Origin: Streptosporangium sp. NBC_01755
GTDB lineage: Bacteria; Actinomycetota; Actinomycetes; Streptosporangiales; Streptosporangiaceae
Direction: 5' to 3'
NCBI RefSeq assembly: GCF_035917995.1
Contig: NZ_CP109131.1
Span: forward strand, 7,626,001 to 7,690,000
DNA: 64,000 nucleotides
The stretch's first letter is position 1. Each line of letters begins with the position of its first letter. A program made the position numbers and the translations under genes. The notes beneath the pieces are model-generated. The model was not told the origin of the DNA. It saw only the letters and a program-made list of their open reading frames with translations, and searched no databases. This document shows positions 17,288 to 26,289 of the stretch, piece by piece.

Positions 17288-18288
17288 AACTACTCGTTCT
17301 CGGCGGCACCCACCATGTGGGCCGCGCCATCGTCGAGGCCGCGCTGGAGCGCGGCGATGAGGTGAGCACGCTCAACCGCGGCCTCAGCCGCGCCCCCGCG
17401 CCCGGCGTGCGGGCACTCATCGCCGACCGCACCGACCCCGAGTCCGTACGGCTGGCGCTGGGTGACGGGGAGTGGGACGCGGTCGTCGACACGTGGGCCT
17501 GGGCGCCGCGGGTGGTGCGCGACAGCGCCCGCCTGCTGGCCGGCCGGGCCGGGCACTACGGCTACGTCTCCAGCCGAGGCGTGCACCGCTGGCCTTGGCC
17601 CGCGGGCGCCGACGAGCAGGCGCCCCTGGTCGACGGCGACCCCGCCAGCGGGGAAGCCGCCGACTACGCCGCCGCCAAGCGCGGCGGCGAGCTCGCCGTT
17701 CTGGAATCCTTCCCCGGAGCGGCGCTGCTGGCCAGAGCAGGCATGATCCTCGGCCCGTACGAGGACGTCGGCCGCATCCCGTGGTGGCTGCGCCGCCTGG
17801 AGAAGGGCGGGCGCGTCCTGGCCCCCGCCCCGGCCCAGACGCCTCTGCAGTACCTCGACGTCCGGGACCTGGCCACCTGGATGCTGCGCTCGGCCGAACG
17901 CGGCCTGAGCGGCGCCTTCACCACGACCGGCCCGCCAGGCGCGATCACCCTCGGCGACCTGCTCACCACGGCGCTGGACGTCACCGGCTTCGACACCGAA
18001 CCGGTGTGGGCGCCGCCGGAACTGCTGCTGCGGCACGGCCTGCCGCTCGGCATGGAGCTCGGGCTACGGCTGCCCGACGGCAGCGCGCCGAGCGGCATGC
18101 ACGACGCCGACGTCAGCGCCGCCCAGGCCGAAGGGCTCATCACGCGGCCGCTGCGCCAGACCCTCGCCGACACCTGGGCCTGGCTCCAAGCCGAAGGCGA
18201 CCCGGTGCCCCGCGCCGATGCGCCCTCCCCCGACACCTGGCTCGACGCCGCCGCGGAACAGCGACTGCTCGACCAGCTCTCCCACTAA
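17284..18288 (+). CDS. NAD(P)-dependent epimerase/reductase of the extended SDR type
   Basis: The 334-residue protein begins MKLLVLGGTHHVGRAIVEAA with the GGTxxxG nucleotide loop of atypical extended SDRs, and has GYVSSRGVHRW and DYAAAKRGGE near the expected active site (Y...K). Similar proteins are annotated as isoflavone-reductase-like or NAD-dependent epimerases. The GTG start at 17284 has CCAGGAG nine bases upstream and overlaps the hydrolase remnant. It is co-directional with the monooxygenase 17 bases downstream and probably acts in the same oxidative pathway under the MarR-type repressor. The substrate is unknown. Confidence 0.8.
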   Translation: MKLLVLGGTHHVGRAIVEAALERGDEVSTLNRGLSRAPAPGVRALIADRTDPESVRLALGDGEWDAVVDTWAWAPRVVRDSARLLAGRAGHYGYVSSRGVHRWPWPAGADEQAPLVDGDPASGEAADYAAAKRGGELAVLESFPGAALLARAGMILGPYEDVGRIPWWLRRLEKGGRVLAPAPAQTPLQYLDVRDLATWMLRSAERGLSGAFTTTGPPGAITLGDLLTTALDVTGFDTEPVWAPPELLLRHGLPLGMELGLRLPDGSAPSGMHDADVSAAQAEGLITRPLRQTLADTWAWLQAEGDPVPRADAPSPDTWLDAAAEQRLLDQLSH

Positions 18289-18305
18289 GGAACTCGACGA
18301 CTTTC

Positions 18306-19451
18306 ATGCGCGCCATCATCATCGGAGCCGGCATCGCCGGTCTGGCCACCGCCCTGCGTCTGCACCAGATCGGCTGGGACACCCTCATCGTCGAACGCGC
18401 CCCTGCCCGCCGAGGCGGCGGCTACGCGGTCACCTTCGGCGGCATCGGCTACGACGCCGCCGAACGCATGGGCATCCTGCCCGCCCTGCGAGCCAAGTCC
18501 TTCGACACCACCGAGCTCGTCTATCACAGGAGCGACGGCTCGCGCCGCTTCGCCCTCGATCGCGCCACCATCGCCGCCACCACCGGGCCGCGCTCGATCA
18601 CCATCCTGCGCGGCGACCTCGAAGCCGTCCTGTACGAGAGGGTCCGCGACCACACCAAGATCTACTTCGGCGCCACCCTCACCGCCATCGACCAGGACGA
18701 GCACGCCGTCAGTGTCGCCCTGAGCGACGGCACCGTCGAGGAGGCCGACCTGCTGATCGGCGCCGACGGCCTGCACTCGGCCACCCGCGCCCTGCTGTTC
18801 GGCCCGGAGGAGGAGTTCCTGCTCGACCTGGAGCACAAGGTCGCCGTCTTCATGCTCGACCGGCGGCCCGCCACCATCGCGCCCGGCGCGACCGGCACCC
18901 TGTCCTCGCGCGGCCGTACCGCGGCGGTCATCAGCGTCGGCGACGGCCGCAACGTCGCCTTCTTCGGCTACCGCGCCGACCACGCCCGCCCGGACGAGGA
19001 CGTCGCCACCCAGCTGGAACGCGTCTACGGCGACCTCGGCTGGGTCATCCCCGAAGCCCTCGCCGGGCTCCAGCGGGCCGATTCGGTCTACTACGACACC
19101 ATCAGCCAGGTCGTGGCACCGTCCTGGAGCAGCGGCCGGGTGGTGCTGCTCGGCGACGCGGCCTGGTGCGTCACCCTGTTCGCCGGGTACGGCTCGGCGC
19201 TGGCCGTCGGCGGCGCCGACCGGCTCGGCACCGAACTGGCCGCCCACCCCGGCGACATCCCCGCCGCGCTGACCGCGTGGGAGGCCGCCATCCGGCCCGA
19301 AGCCGAACGCAAACAGAAACTCGGCCGTCGCGTCAAAGGCGTCTACGCCCCCGCCAACCCCGTGCTGCTGTGGCTGAGCCTGCTGCCGTTGCGGCTGGCC
19401 TCCCTGCCTCCCGTTCGGCGGTACATGACCCGTCGCTTCATCAAGGGCTGA
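18306..19451 (+). CDS. FAD-dependent aromatic-type monooxygenase
   Basis: The 381-residue protein has the three signatures of PHBH-type flavin monooxygenases: the GAGIAGLATALRL dinucleotide fold at the N-terminus, the DLLIGADGLHSATR (DG) motif, and VVLLGDAAWCVTLFAGYGSAL (GD motif). These enzymes hydroxylate or oxidise small organic compounds using NAD(P)H and O2; TetX-like and ubiquinone-hydroxylase-like members exist. It follows the reductase by 17 bases, and a strong hairpin lies ten bases after the stop, so it ends the operon. Together with the MarR-type regulator it could detoxify or modify a xenobiotic. Confidence 0.85.
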   Translation: MRAIIIGAGIAGLATALRLHQIGWDTLIVERAPARRGGGYAVTFGGIGYDAAERMGILPALRAKSFDTTELVYHRSDGSRRFALDRATIAATTGPRSITILRGDLEAVLYERVRDHTKIYFGATLTAIDQDEHAVSVALSDGTVEEADLLIGADGLHSATRALLFGPEEEFLLDLEHKVAVFMLDRRPATIAPGATGTLSSRGRTAAVISVGDGRNVAFFGYRADHARPDEDVATQLERVYGDLGWVIPEALAGLQRADSVYYDTISQVVAPSWSSGRVVLLGDAAWCVTLFAGYGSALAVGGADRLGTELAAHPGDIPAALTAWEAAIRPEAERKQKLGRRVKGVYAPANPVLLWLSLLPLRLASLPPVRRYMTRRFIKG

Positions 19452-19460
19452 GGTCGTGCG

Positions 19461-19488
19461 GCACCTGGCCGGGCGCGCGGCCAGGTGC
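19461..19488 (+). terminator. Hairpin terminator after the monooxygenase
   Basis: GCACCTGGCC (19461-19470) pairs perfectly with GGCCAGGTGC (19479-19488) across eight bases. There is no T-run, as is common in high-GC actinobacteria. Confidence 0.7.
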
Positions 19489-19499
19489 TACATTTCAGG

Positions 19500-19582
19500 C
19501 GACTGTAGGAACGCGCCCCAAGCGGGGACGCGAACGTCGGTGAGCCGGGAAGCCTGGTCAGCCCGCGATCTTGAAATCGCGG
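19500..19582 (+). ncRNA. Candidate structured leader (motif copy 2), orphaned by IS5
   Basis: CGAC/GTCG encloses the hairpin CGCGCCCC-AAG-CGGGG-ACGCG. It is followed by GGTGAGCCGGGAAGCCTGGT CAGC (19539-19562) and a final hairpin CCGCGAT/ATCGCGG (19563-19582). The order matches copy 1 at 16765-16813. No gene follows directly because an IS5-type element begins at 19588, which may have separated it from its target gene. Confidence 0.45.
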
Positions 19583-19587
19583 AGCTA

Positions 19588-20695
19588 GGGCCTGTTCCAG
19601 GTTCAGATCACTGTTCGGTTGAACCGGCCATCTGATCACCCTCGGACTGGTAAACGTCTTGAGTGACGCGTGGCGATCCGACGGATTCCGAGTGGGAGTT
19701 GATCGAGCCGCACTTGCCGCTGGGTGAGCGCGGACCGATCCCTGACCTGCGCAAGCAGCTGAACGGCGTGATGTGGCGGTTCCGTACCGGAAGCCCGTGG
19801 CGCGACCTACCCGAGTGCTACGGCTCCTGGTCGACCGTCTATGGCCGCTTCCGGCAGTGGGCGCTCAATGGCACCTTCGAGACGCCGATGGAGCAGATGA
19901 TCGCCGAGGCCGCCCGGCGCGGGCAGGTCGATCTCGGCCTGGTCAGCGTGGACTCCACCGTCGCGCGCGCCCACCACCACCACCACGCCGCCGGCATGGC
20001 GATCGATCCCAAGCTGCTCCAGGAGTTGGAGAAGGCCGCCGAGGAGGAAAAGGGACTGCGCCAAAGGGACAAACCGCCCCGGTGACGGCAACGGACGACA
20101 CGGCCGACGCCGAGGCAGAGGCCATGCGCGTCCAGCGCCGCCGGGTGCGACGACGCCTCAAGGTCCGCCTCAAAGCCGCCGCCCTGGGCCGCTCGCGGGG
20201 CGGGCTGACCGTCAAGACGCACCTGTCCACCGACCGCCGCTGTCGCCCGCTGTCTTTCGTGGTGACGCCCGGCCAGGCCGCCGACAGCCCGCGCTTCGCC
20301 GCTGTCCTTGACCGCGTCAAGGTCCGCGGACCGGTCGGCCGGCCCCGCACCCGGCCCGACGCGGTCGCCGCCGACAAGGCGTACTCCTCCCGCGCCAACC
20401 GCGTCTACCTGCGCCGACGCAACATCCGGGCGGTGATCCCGGAGAAGGTGGACCAGGCCGCCAACCGGAAGAAGCGGGGCTCGCGGGGCGGCCGCCCAAT
20501 CTCCCACGACGCCGGACTCTACAAGGACCGGAACACGGTCGAGCGCGGTATCAACAAGATCAAGGAGTGGCGAGGGCTGGCCACGCGCTACGACAAGACC
20601 CCCGCCAGCTACCTCGCCGGACTCCACTTACGCGGAGCGGTCATCTGGCTCCGTAGCCTCCACCCCGCAGCATGATCCGAACTCAGAACAGCCCC
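19588..20695 (+). mobile_element. IS5-family insertion sequence, apparently complete
   Basis: The imperfect ends are GGGCCTGTTCCAGGTTCAGA TCA at 19588-19610 and, inverted, 20673-20695 (18 of 23 match). They enclose a two-frame IS5-type transposase. A related, truncated copy lies at 38157-38902. Confidence 0.7.
19663..20675 (+). CDS. IS5-family transposase, two overlapping frames
   Basis: Frame 1 (19663-20085) encodes the N-terminal IS5 domain: EWELIEPHLPLGERGPIPD, WRDLPECYGSWSTVYGRF and the first catalytic Asp in GLVSVDSTVARAH. The rest, with GGLTVKTHLSTD, VAADKAYSSRANRVYLR and the terminal RNTVERGINKIKEWR (catalytic Glu), is in another frame that ends at 20675. The switch lies near 20045-20090 at A-rich GAGGAAAAGGGA. 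The copy at 38.2-38.9 kb has the same two-frame arrangement, so frameshifting is probably programmed and not damage. Confidence 0.85.
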
Positions 20696-20989
20696 TGGTC
20701 CCGCTTCCGATAAAAATGCCCTTCTAGGCATTATGACTTAACGTCATGAATCTTGACCTGAAAGTCATCGAGGCGTGCTCACCCAGGTGGCTGCCCGGCC
20801 ACCGAAGACGACCGGGGCGGCTGGGTGAGCGACGGCGCGAGGCGGGGTGCGGCGGCCGGCCGAACCGGCGTATGGGGCGCGTAACCGGCCGACCGTGTTC
20901 GCCGCGGAACCGGGGCCAAGTCCTTACGGGTCGCGAACCCTTCGCGCCGTTCTCCACCCGCCACTGGATCAGGCAATAACGTCGGCGGG
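20696..20989. other. Intergenic region with hairpin and palindrome, upstream of the epimerase
   Basis: No gene is convincing here. AATGCC/GGCATT (20715-20732) forms a small hairpin. ATGAC-TTAAC-GTCAT (20733-20747) is a palindromic operator-like box, with a further GTCAT 18 bases downstream. A regulator of the epimerase may bind here, but none is adjacent. Confidence 0.35.
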
Positions 20990-22006
20990 ATGAGGGTACT
21001 GGTAACCGGCACGGCCGGGTTCATCGGAAGTCATGTGGCCGAGCTGCTGGAGGCGGCCGGCCACGAGGTCACCGGTCTCGACCTCCGGCCCCGGGCCGGG
21101 CACCTGGTCGGCGACGTGCGCGACACCGAGCCGCTCACCCGTTCGTTGCGTGGAATGGACGCGGTGGTCCACCAGGCGGCGAAGGTGGGCCTCGGAGTCG
21201 ACGTCTCCGATCTGCCGGACTACGCGTCGATCAACGTGTACGGCACCGCCGTACTGCTCGCGGCCATGGCGAAACACGACGTGGGACGGCTGGTCCTGGC
21301 CTCGTCGATGGTGGTGTACGGCGAGGGCGCCTACGACTGCCCGGGACACGGCCGGGTCCGGCCCGGCCCGCGTTCGCGGGAGGATCTCGCCCGCGGCGGG
21401 TTCGAGCCCCGCTGCCCGCGGTGCGGAGCGGAGCTGACCCCGGCCGTGATCGACGAGGACGCGCCCCTGGACCCCCGCAACGCCTACGCCACGACCAAGC
21501 TCGCCCAGGAGCACCTGGCCGCCAACTGGGCCCGGGAGATCGGCGGCACGGTGGTCGCGCTGCGCTACCACAACGTCTACGGGCCGAGGATGCCCAGGGA
21601 CACCCCCTACTCCGGAGTGGCGGCGATCTTCCGATCCGCGCTGGAGGCGGGCAGGGCCCCCCGGGTGTTCGAGGACGGCCGCCAGCGGCGTGACTTCGTG
21701 CACGTCGGGGACGTGGCCCGCGCCAACCTCGCGGCCCTCGAAGCGATCACCCCCGCGGGAGCGCTGACGGCCTGCAACGTGGCCAGCGGGGAGCCGCACA
21801 CGATCGGAGAGATGGCCTCCGCCCTCGCGGCCGAGCACGGGGGCCCCGCGCCGGTCACGACCGGCGAATATCGTCTCGGCGACGTGCGGCACATCGTCGC
21901 CGCCCCCGACCGCGCCGCGCGTGATCTCGGGTTCCGCGCGGGGATCGGGTTCGCCGAGGGAATGCGGGAGTTCGCCACGGCACCCCTGGGCGTCGGCACC
22001 AGTTGA
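20990..22006 (+). CDS. NAD-dependent nucleotide-sugar epimerase, dTDP-L-rhamnose 4-epimerase-like
   Basis: The extended SDR (338 residues) has GTAGFIGSHVAELL, the active-site region SSMVVYG with NAYATTKLAQEHLA (YxxxK), and YHNVYGPRMP. Between the substrate-side strand and YxxxK there is an insert with CPGHG and CPRCGAE, two Cys/His pairs that could bind zinc; this insert is typical of WbiB-type dTDP-L-rhamnose 4-epimerases. The GTG/ATG start at 20990 follows a non-coding gap. The gene converges on the ABC cassette 22 bases downstream. The sugar specificity is inferred from the insert only. Confidence 0.75.
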   Translation: MRVLVTGTAGFIGSHVAELLEAAGHEVTGLDLRPRAGHLVGDVRDTEPLTRSLRGMDAVVHQAAKVGLGVDVSDLPDYASINVYGTAVLLAAMAKHDVGRLVLASSMVVYGEGAYDCPGHGRVRPGPRSREDLARGGFEPRCPRCGAELTPAVIDEDAPLDPRNAYATTKLAQEHLAANWAREIGGTVVALRYHNVYGPRMPRDTPYSGVAAIFRSALEAGRAPRVFEDGRQRRDFVHVGDVARANLAALEAITPAGALTACNVASGEPHTIGEMASALAAEHGGPAPVTTGEYRLGDVRHIVAAPDRAARDLGFRAGIGFAEGMREFATAPLGVGTS

Positions 22007-22028
22007 CTGACAGCAGCGTCAGCTCGGG

Positions 22029-22808
22029 TCAGCGGTCGTGGTCGGCGTTGCGCCACCACGTGAGGGTCGCCACCATGCCGGCTGCGCCGGTGGTCAGGAC
22101 GAGCAGGATGCTGATGGGTCCTGGCGGGTCGTGGTTGGGGCCGGTGATGCCTGCGTACAGGCCGGGGACCGAGTAGGGGAACCAGGCGCCGAAGCCGAGC
22201 GCGGCGACGATCTGGGCGGCGAAGGCCAGCACGAACAGCACGCCGACCGCGGCCAGGTAGCCGCGACCGATGCTGGCGGCCAGCGCCAGCGGCGTGGTCA
22301 GCGCGGCCGACAGCGCGGCGGCGGCCAGGATCCGCGCCACCCCGGCCGTGACCGCCTGCACCGACCAGCCGGGCAGGGCCAGCAGCGCGCCGAGCAGCAG
22401 GCCGCCGGCGGCCGTGCCGGCGGCGAGCAGCAGTGCCCAGGCGGCGGCGAGGGCGAACTTGGCGGTCACGATGGCGGTGCGGGAGGCGGGCAGGGCGAGC
22501 AGGTCCTTGGCGGTGTGGTCGCTGAACTCGCGGCCGAACAGCCAGATGGCAACCATGCTGTAGACCAGCAGGCCGCCGACGGCGACCGCTTGGGCCAGCA
22601 GGGCCAGGTAGCCGGGCCAGTCGGCGCTCGCGCCGGACAGCTGGGCCTTGTCGCCGAGCAATCCCAGCGCGCGGGCGCGGGCGGGGTCGGCCAGGATGAA
22701 CATGAACAGGCCGCACACGAGGGTGACGAGGGTGAAAGCGAGCGCGGTGAGCCAGGGCAGGCGGCTGCGTCGCGCCTTGAGGAGTTCGCTCCACAGCGCC
22801 TCACGCAT
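22029..22808 (-). CDS. ABC-2 type transporter permease
   Basis: The 259-residue protein starts with MREALWSELLKARRSRLPWL, the cytoplasmic amphipathic start common to ABC-2 permeases that pair with BcrA/NatA-type ATPases, and has six predicted membrane helices. The ATG at 22808 overlaps the expected stop of the ATPase gene (22801-22803). It is the last gene of a three-gene minus-strand cassette, and the partner ATPase frame is damaged near its end. The likely role is export of a peptide, antibiotic or lipid; the substrate is unknown. Confidence 0.85.
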   Translation of the reverse strand: MREALWSELLKARRSRLPWLTALAFTLVTLVCGLFMFILADPARARALGLLGDKAQLSGASADWPGYLALLAQAVAVGGLLVYSMVAIWLFGREFSDHTAKDLLALPASRTAIVTAKFALAAAWALLLAAGTAAGGLLLGALLALPGWSVQAVTAGVARILAAAALSAALTTPLALAASIGRGYLAAVGVLFVLAFAAQIVAALGFGAWFPYSVPGLYAGITGPNHDPPGPISILLVLTTGAAGMVATLTWWRNADHDR

Positions 22809-23737
22809 GGTCGGCTCCGACGATGCGCAAGAAGTAGGCTTCCAGGTCTTCTTCCACCAGGTGGAGTTCGGCGGGTGGCACGCCGGCCTCGACCAGGAGA
22901 GGTGGCGACCTCCTCGGGTCGTGCCAGGGCGCGTTCGTCGGCCAGCAGCAGGCCGGGGTCGGGGCGGTAGCCGTGGTCGCGCAGTACCCGGTGGGCTGTC
23001 GCGTCGTCGCGGGTCGTCACCCTCAGGTGGCGGCGCCGGTGCGCGTCCAGGCTGTCGGCGTCGTGTTCGGCCAGCATCCGGCCCTGGTGCAGGATGCCGA
23101 TGCGGCCGTTCAGGCGGGCGACCTCGGCCAGCAGGTGGCTGGAGATCAGCACGGTGGTGCCGTGCTCGCGGGCCAGGCTGGTCAGCAGGGTGCGGATCTC
23201 CACCACGCCGGCGGGATCCAGGCCGTTGACGGGTTCGTCGAGGATGAGCAGTTCGGGACGGTGGAGGAGGGCTTTGGCCAGGGCCAGGCGCTGCAGGTTG
23301 CCCATCGACAGGGTGCGGGCGCGCCGCCCGGCGTAGGGGGTCAGGGCCAGCCGTTCGATGATGTCCTCCACGTGCCGGCCGGGGTGTTTCAGCTGGCGCA
23401 GGCGGGCGCACAGGTGCAGGTTCTCGGCCACGGTCAGCTCGGGGTAGGCGGCCGGGGCCTCGACCAGGTAGCCGGTGCGGGCCCAGGTCAAACGCTGTCG
23501 GGCTGAATGCTGTCCGGCGGAGACGACCGTGCCGAGGACCCGGGCCGATCCGGCGGTGGGGGCGATCATGCCGAGCAGCATGCGGATCAGCGTGGTCTTA
23601 CCGGCGCCGTTGAGGCCGAGCAGGGTGTAGATCTGGCCCGCTTGCAGGCTCAGGCCGACGTTGTGGACGGCCAGGACGTCGGTGTAGCGCTTGGTCAGGC
23701 CGGCCACTGCGATGACCGGGGCCGCTGAGCTGCCCAT
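22801..23737 (-). CDS. ABC transporter ATP-binding protein, frameshifted near the C-terminus
   Basis: From the ATG at 23737 (AAGGAG seven bases upstream) the protein has all NBD motifs: Walker A LLGLNGAGKTTLIRMLL, the ABC signature LSMGNLQRLALAKALL, Walker B LLILDEPVNGLDPAG and the H-loop SSHLL. Near 22890-22900 the coding frame shifts by one base. The expected ending, VEAGVPPAELHLVEEDLEAY and FLRIVGADHA to a TGA at 22801, is in another frame. As sequenced, the protein instead reads on through the permease region. It may be a sequencing error or a real mutation. The core is intact. Confidence 0.8.
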
Positions 23738-23748
23738 AAGGTGCTCCT

Positions 23749-24072
23749 TCATCGCTGGGTGATGAGCATGAACAGCGCCCAGATGGGCAGCGTGCCCTGC
23801 AGGAGGATGTCGCACCAGGCCAGCTGGGGATGGGCCTGGATGGCGTACGACATGGTTTTGATCGGCGTGAGGGGTGGTGGAGGCGCGTGGTCCGGCACGA
23901 GCGGCCGGGTGAAGCGGTGAAACAGCACCTGGGTCAGGGTGAGGCCGACCAGCAGGCCGGTGATGAAGCTGAGGTGTTCCAGCCCGACGGCGGCCAGCAG
24001 GGCGACCAGGACGATCATGAGCAGCAACAGGACATCGTCGAACCACCGCAGGAAAGCGCCGCCTTCGTGCAC
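23749..24072 (-). CDS. Small membrane protein of the ABC cassette
   Basis: The 107-residue protein has two or three hydrophobic segments (VLLLLMIVLVALLAAVGLEH, FITGLLVGLTLTQVLFHRF and a C-terminal IWALFMLITQR). It is immediately upstream of the ATPase gene, with only 11 bases between the stop and the ATPase ATG. I do not recognise a family. The frame stays open upstream of the GTG at 24072, so the N-terminus is uncertain. A role as an accessory or immunity-type subunit of the exporter is a guess from position. Confidence 0.6.
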   Translation of the reverse strand: MHEGGAFLRWFDDVLLLLMIVLVALLAAVGLEHLSFITGLLVGLTLTQVLFHRFTRPLVPDHAPPPPLTPIKTMSYAIQAHPQLAWCDILLQGTLPIWALFMLITQR

Positions 24073-24322
24073 GGCGGCGATGCGCTTGATACGGGTGGCA
24101 CGGGGGGTATCTCTCCAAGTGGTGCGCCACGAGGCGCTGATGTTCCGGATGGGGGTGGAAGACCGCCCATTCTTTCGTCGTCGTAGCGGCGAATCAAAGC
24201 TGGAGGAAGTCTAATCCGGGGGTTCGCCGGGGAGGACGGGAGCAGCCTCGACAAAGTCGCGTCGGTTCAGCACTACCGGATGGGCCGGGCGCGGTGAGCG
24301 AGACGGGAAGGTATACGCGAGG

Positions 24323-25909
24323 GTGACTATTCAGGTCACGGCGTGAGTGCGGGTATCCAGGGGTTGCCGAGTAGCGCGTCATGAAGGGCATGGGCAGCGC
24401 GCAGGCCGTTCTTGCGGACGGTGGAGATGTAGCCGCGGATGGCCAGGAAGGTCTGAGCGCCTTTGAGCGTGCGGAAGCCGCCGCTGACCTTGGTCTTCGC
24501 CTTGATCATGCGGATGGCCTGCTCGGCGACGTTGTTTGAGAACGTGACGGTGAAGTTGGCGGCGAACCGCAGCACCTCACTCTTGCGGTCGTGTAGCCGC
24601 AGGGCCAGGTTCCGGGCCGGGCTCTGTTTGCCCGAGCCGCGGGGTGGATGCGCGGCCAGCGCGCGTTCGACCAGCTCGTCATAGCGGCGCGACAGATCGT
24701 CGAGCTTGAAATCAGGGAGCCGGTCCTGCCCGTTGGTGCGCCGGGCGGCCACCCACCGATAGCCGTCACCGAGCGGCAACACCAGCGCCTCGGCCCATCC
24801 ATCGGCCCGCGCGGTCGGATCGAACTCGCCGATCCCGGTGGCCTCACGCACGATGTGCGCGTTGCACAAGGCGTGCGTGCAGCCGCCATAGGCCTGATAG
24901 GGACGGTAGGCGTCATGGATCGCGACCCCGGTGAAGCGGGGCAGGATGCCGAACGCGGTGATCGATTCGGCGCCGCGGCCGTGCTCGTCGATGTGGTAAG
25001 CGGTCAGCGTGGCGGTCGCGGCGACGTGCAGCCAATGGTTCTTGCCGTTCACGCGAGTGACACTCTCATCGAAGTGCGCGACCGGACCGGCCGCGATCGC
25101 ATCGCGGATCCGGTCGTTGAGCGGGGCCAGGACCTGCGCCATCTTCGTGACCGCCTCGGCGACCCAGCCCGTCGACACCTCGATCCCCGCCAGATCGGCC
25201 AAAATCTCAGCGACCCGGCCCACCGGAACACGGTGCTGGGCCGACAGGTAGGCGGCCGGCGACCTCACGCGTGGCCCGTGGACAGCCGGGGCTGTCGCGA
25301 ACATCGGGCCCTGAGCACGGGTGATGATCCCGCAGCCGGCACACGCGCGGGCGTGCAACTCGTGCGCGGTGACCTCGACCTTGACCTCGACCTTGACCTC
25401 GGGGATGTCGAACACCTGCCGGATCACCGGCGTGCCCGCCGGCGCGGCATCGGCCAGATCGGCCCCACAGCCCTCGCATTCAGCCGGAACATGGGGCACG
25501 CTCCGCGCCGGGTGGGCGACCTGCGTCAACGCGGTCCCCGGGGTGCCGGGCTGCTTGCCCGCCTTGCGCCCGCTCGTGCCCCGCATCGACCGTGGCGGCG
25601 GCTTGGTCAGCCCATCAGCCGACGGCGGCTGGGAGGAGTTCCGCGAGTTACGCCCCAATTGTCGCCGCAGATCAGCGTTCTCGGCACGCAGTTCAGCGTT
25701 CTCTGCTTTGAGCTGGGCATTCTCGGTCTCCAGCTCACCGACCCGCGCCTCCAGCACATCCAACCGGGCGGTCAGCGTCACGACCAGAGCCGCGAGCTCG
25801 CCGTATGACGGATGCTCACCCCCAGCCGGAATCACCCAAAGATCATCCCACGAGCTCGATCACACCCACGCCACGCCAGCCGCACGACGACAGGGACCTG
25901 AATAGTCAC
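24323..25909 (-). mobile_element. IS66-type element with tnpC only
   Basis: The 15-base inverted ends GTGACTATTCAGGTC (24323-24337, inverted at 25895-25909) enclose a single IS66-family transposase. The tnpA and tnpB genes of classical IS66 are absent, as in the ISBst12-like subgroup. Confidence 0.8.
24336..25835 (-). CDS. tnpC: IS66-family transposase TnpC
   Basis: The 499-residue protein starts with a leucine-zipper/heptad stretch (LTARLDVLEARVGELETENA, then repeated LKAENAELRAEN). SSQPPSADG, a CxxC zinc-finger region (CEGCGADL and CAGCGI) and the DDE domain with HFDESVTRVNGKNHWLHVA, AIHDAYRPY and a C-terminal NNVAEQAIRMIKAKTKVSGG follow. All are IS66 hallmarks. The stop is within 13 bases of the left inverted repeat, so the element is compact. 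It appears intact. Confidence 0.9.
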   Translation of the reverse strand: MIPAGGEHPSYGELAALVVTLTARLDVLEARVGELETENAQLKAENAELRAENADLRRQLGRNSRNSSQPPSADGLTKPPPRSMRGTSGRKAGKQPGTPGTALTQVAHPARSVPHVPAECEGCGADLADAAPAGTPVIRQVFDIPEVKVEVKVEVTAHELHARACAGCGIITRAQGPMFATAPAVHGPRVRSPAAYLSAQHRVPVGRVAEILADLAGIEVSTGWVAEAVTKMAQVLAPLNDRIRDAIAAGPVAHFDESVTRVNGKNHWLHVAATATLTAYHIDEHGRGAESITAFGILPRFTGVAIHDAYRPYQAYGGCTHALCNAHIVREATGIGEFDPTARADGWAEALVLPLGDGYRWVAARRTNGQDRLPDFKLDDLSRRYDELVERALAAHPPRGSGKQSPARNLALRLHDRKSEVLRFAANFTVTFSNNVAEQAIRMIKAKTKVSGGFRTLKGAQTFLAIRGYISTVRKNGLRAAHALHDALLGNPWIPALTP

Positions 25910-26289
25910 GTCAGTAGGACTAACCATGACGGAGAAACCGCTCCTGGCCTGCACTTTCAATCAGTAGAACAAGCCTTTGGCGTCGCACAGCCCGTCAGCG
26001 ATCATGCCTCAGATGGGTGAGACAAACCACTGAATACCTAAGCTTGAGTGAGACTGCCTCAGCTTGAGTGAGACAGGACATCGGCGAACCGACGAATCCC
26101 AGCGACGAAACTCCATGCCTGTGAAGTGGTGGATCCCACTGACATCTCGCTGCAGATTTGCAGACCCCTCACAGACCCTAACTTGCGGGAATTCACATTC
26201 CCGGTAGTTACAGCCACATGAGGTAGACGCAACAGATCTTATTTATTGATTTTAAATTTCTGGAAAATCAGAAGTGTTACGCTGAGGCC
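25910..26289. other. Gap with direct repeats upstream of the coiled-coil gene
   Basis: There is no gene. AGCTTGAGTGAGAC occurs twice (26041-26054 and 26060-26073), with a weaker third GGGTGAGACA upstream. TGATTTT/AAAATCA (26247-26270) is an inverted pair in an AT-rich stretch just before the ATG at 26290. This is probably the control region of that gene. Confidence 0.45.
26041..26073 (+). repeat. 14-bp direct repeats, 19-bp period
   Basis: Two identical copies of AGCTTGAGTGAGAC start at 26041 and 26060, roughly two helical turns apart. That spacing suits cooperative binding of a dimeric regulator. Confidence 0.6.
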
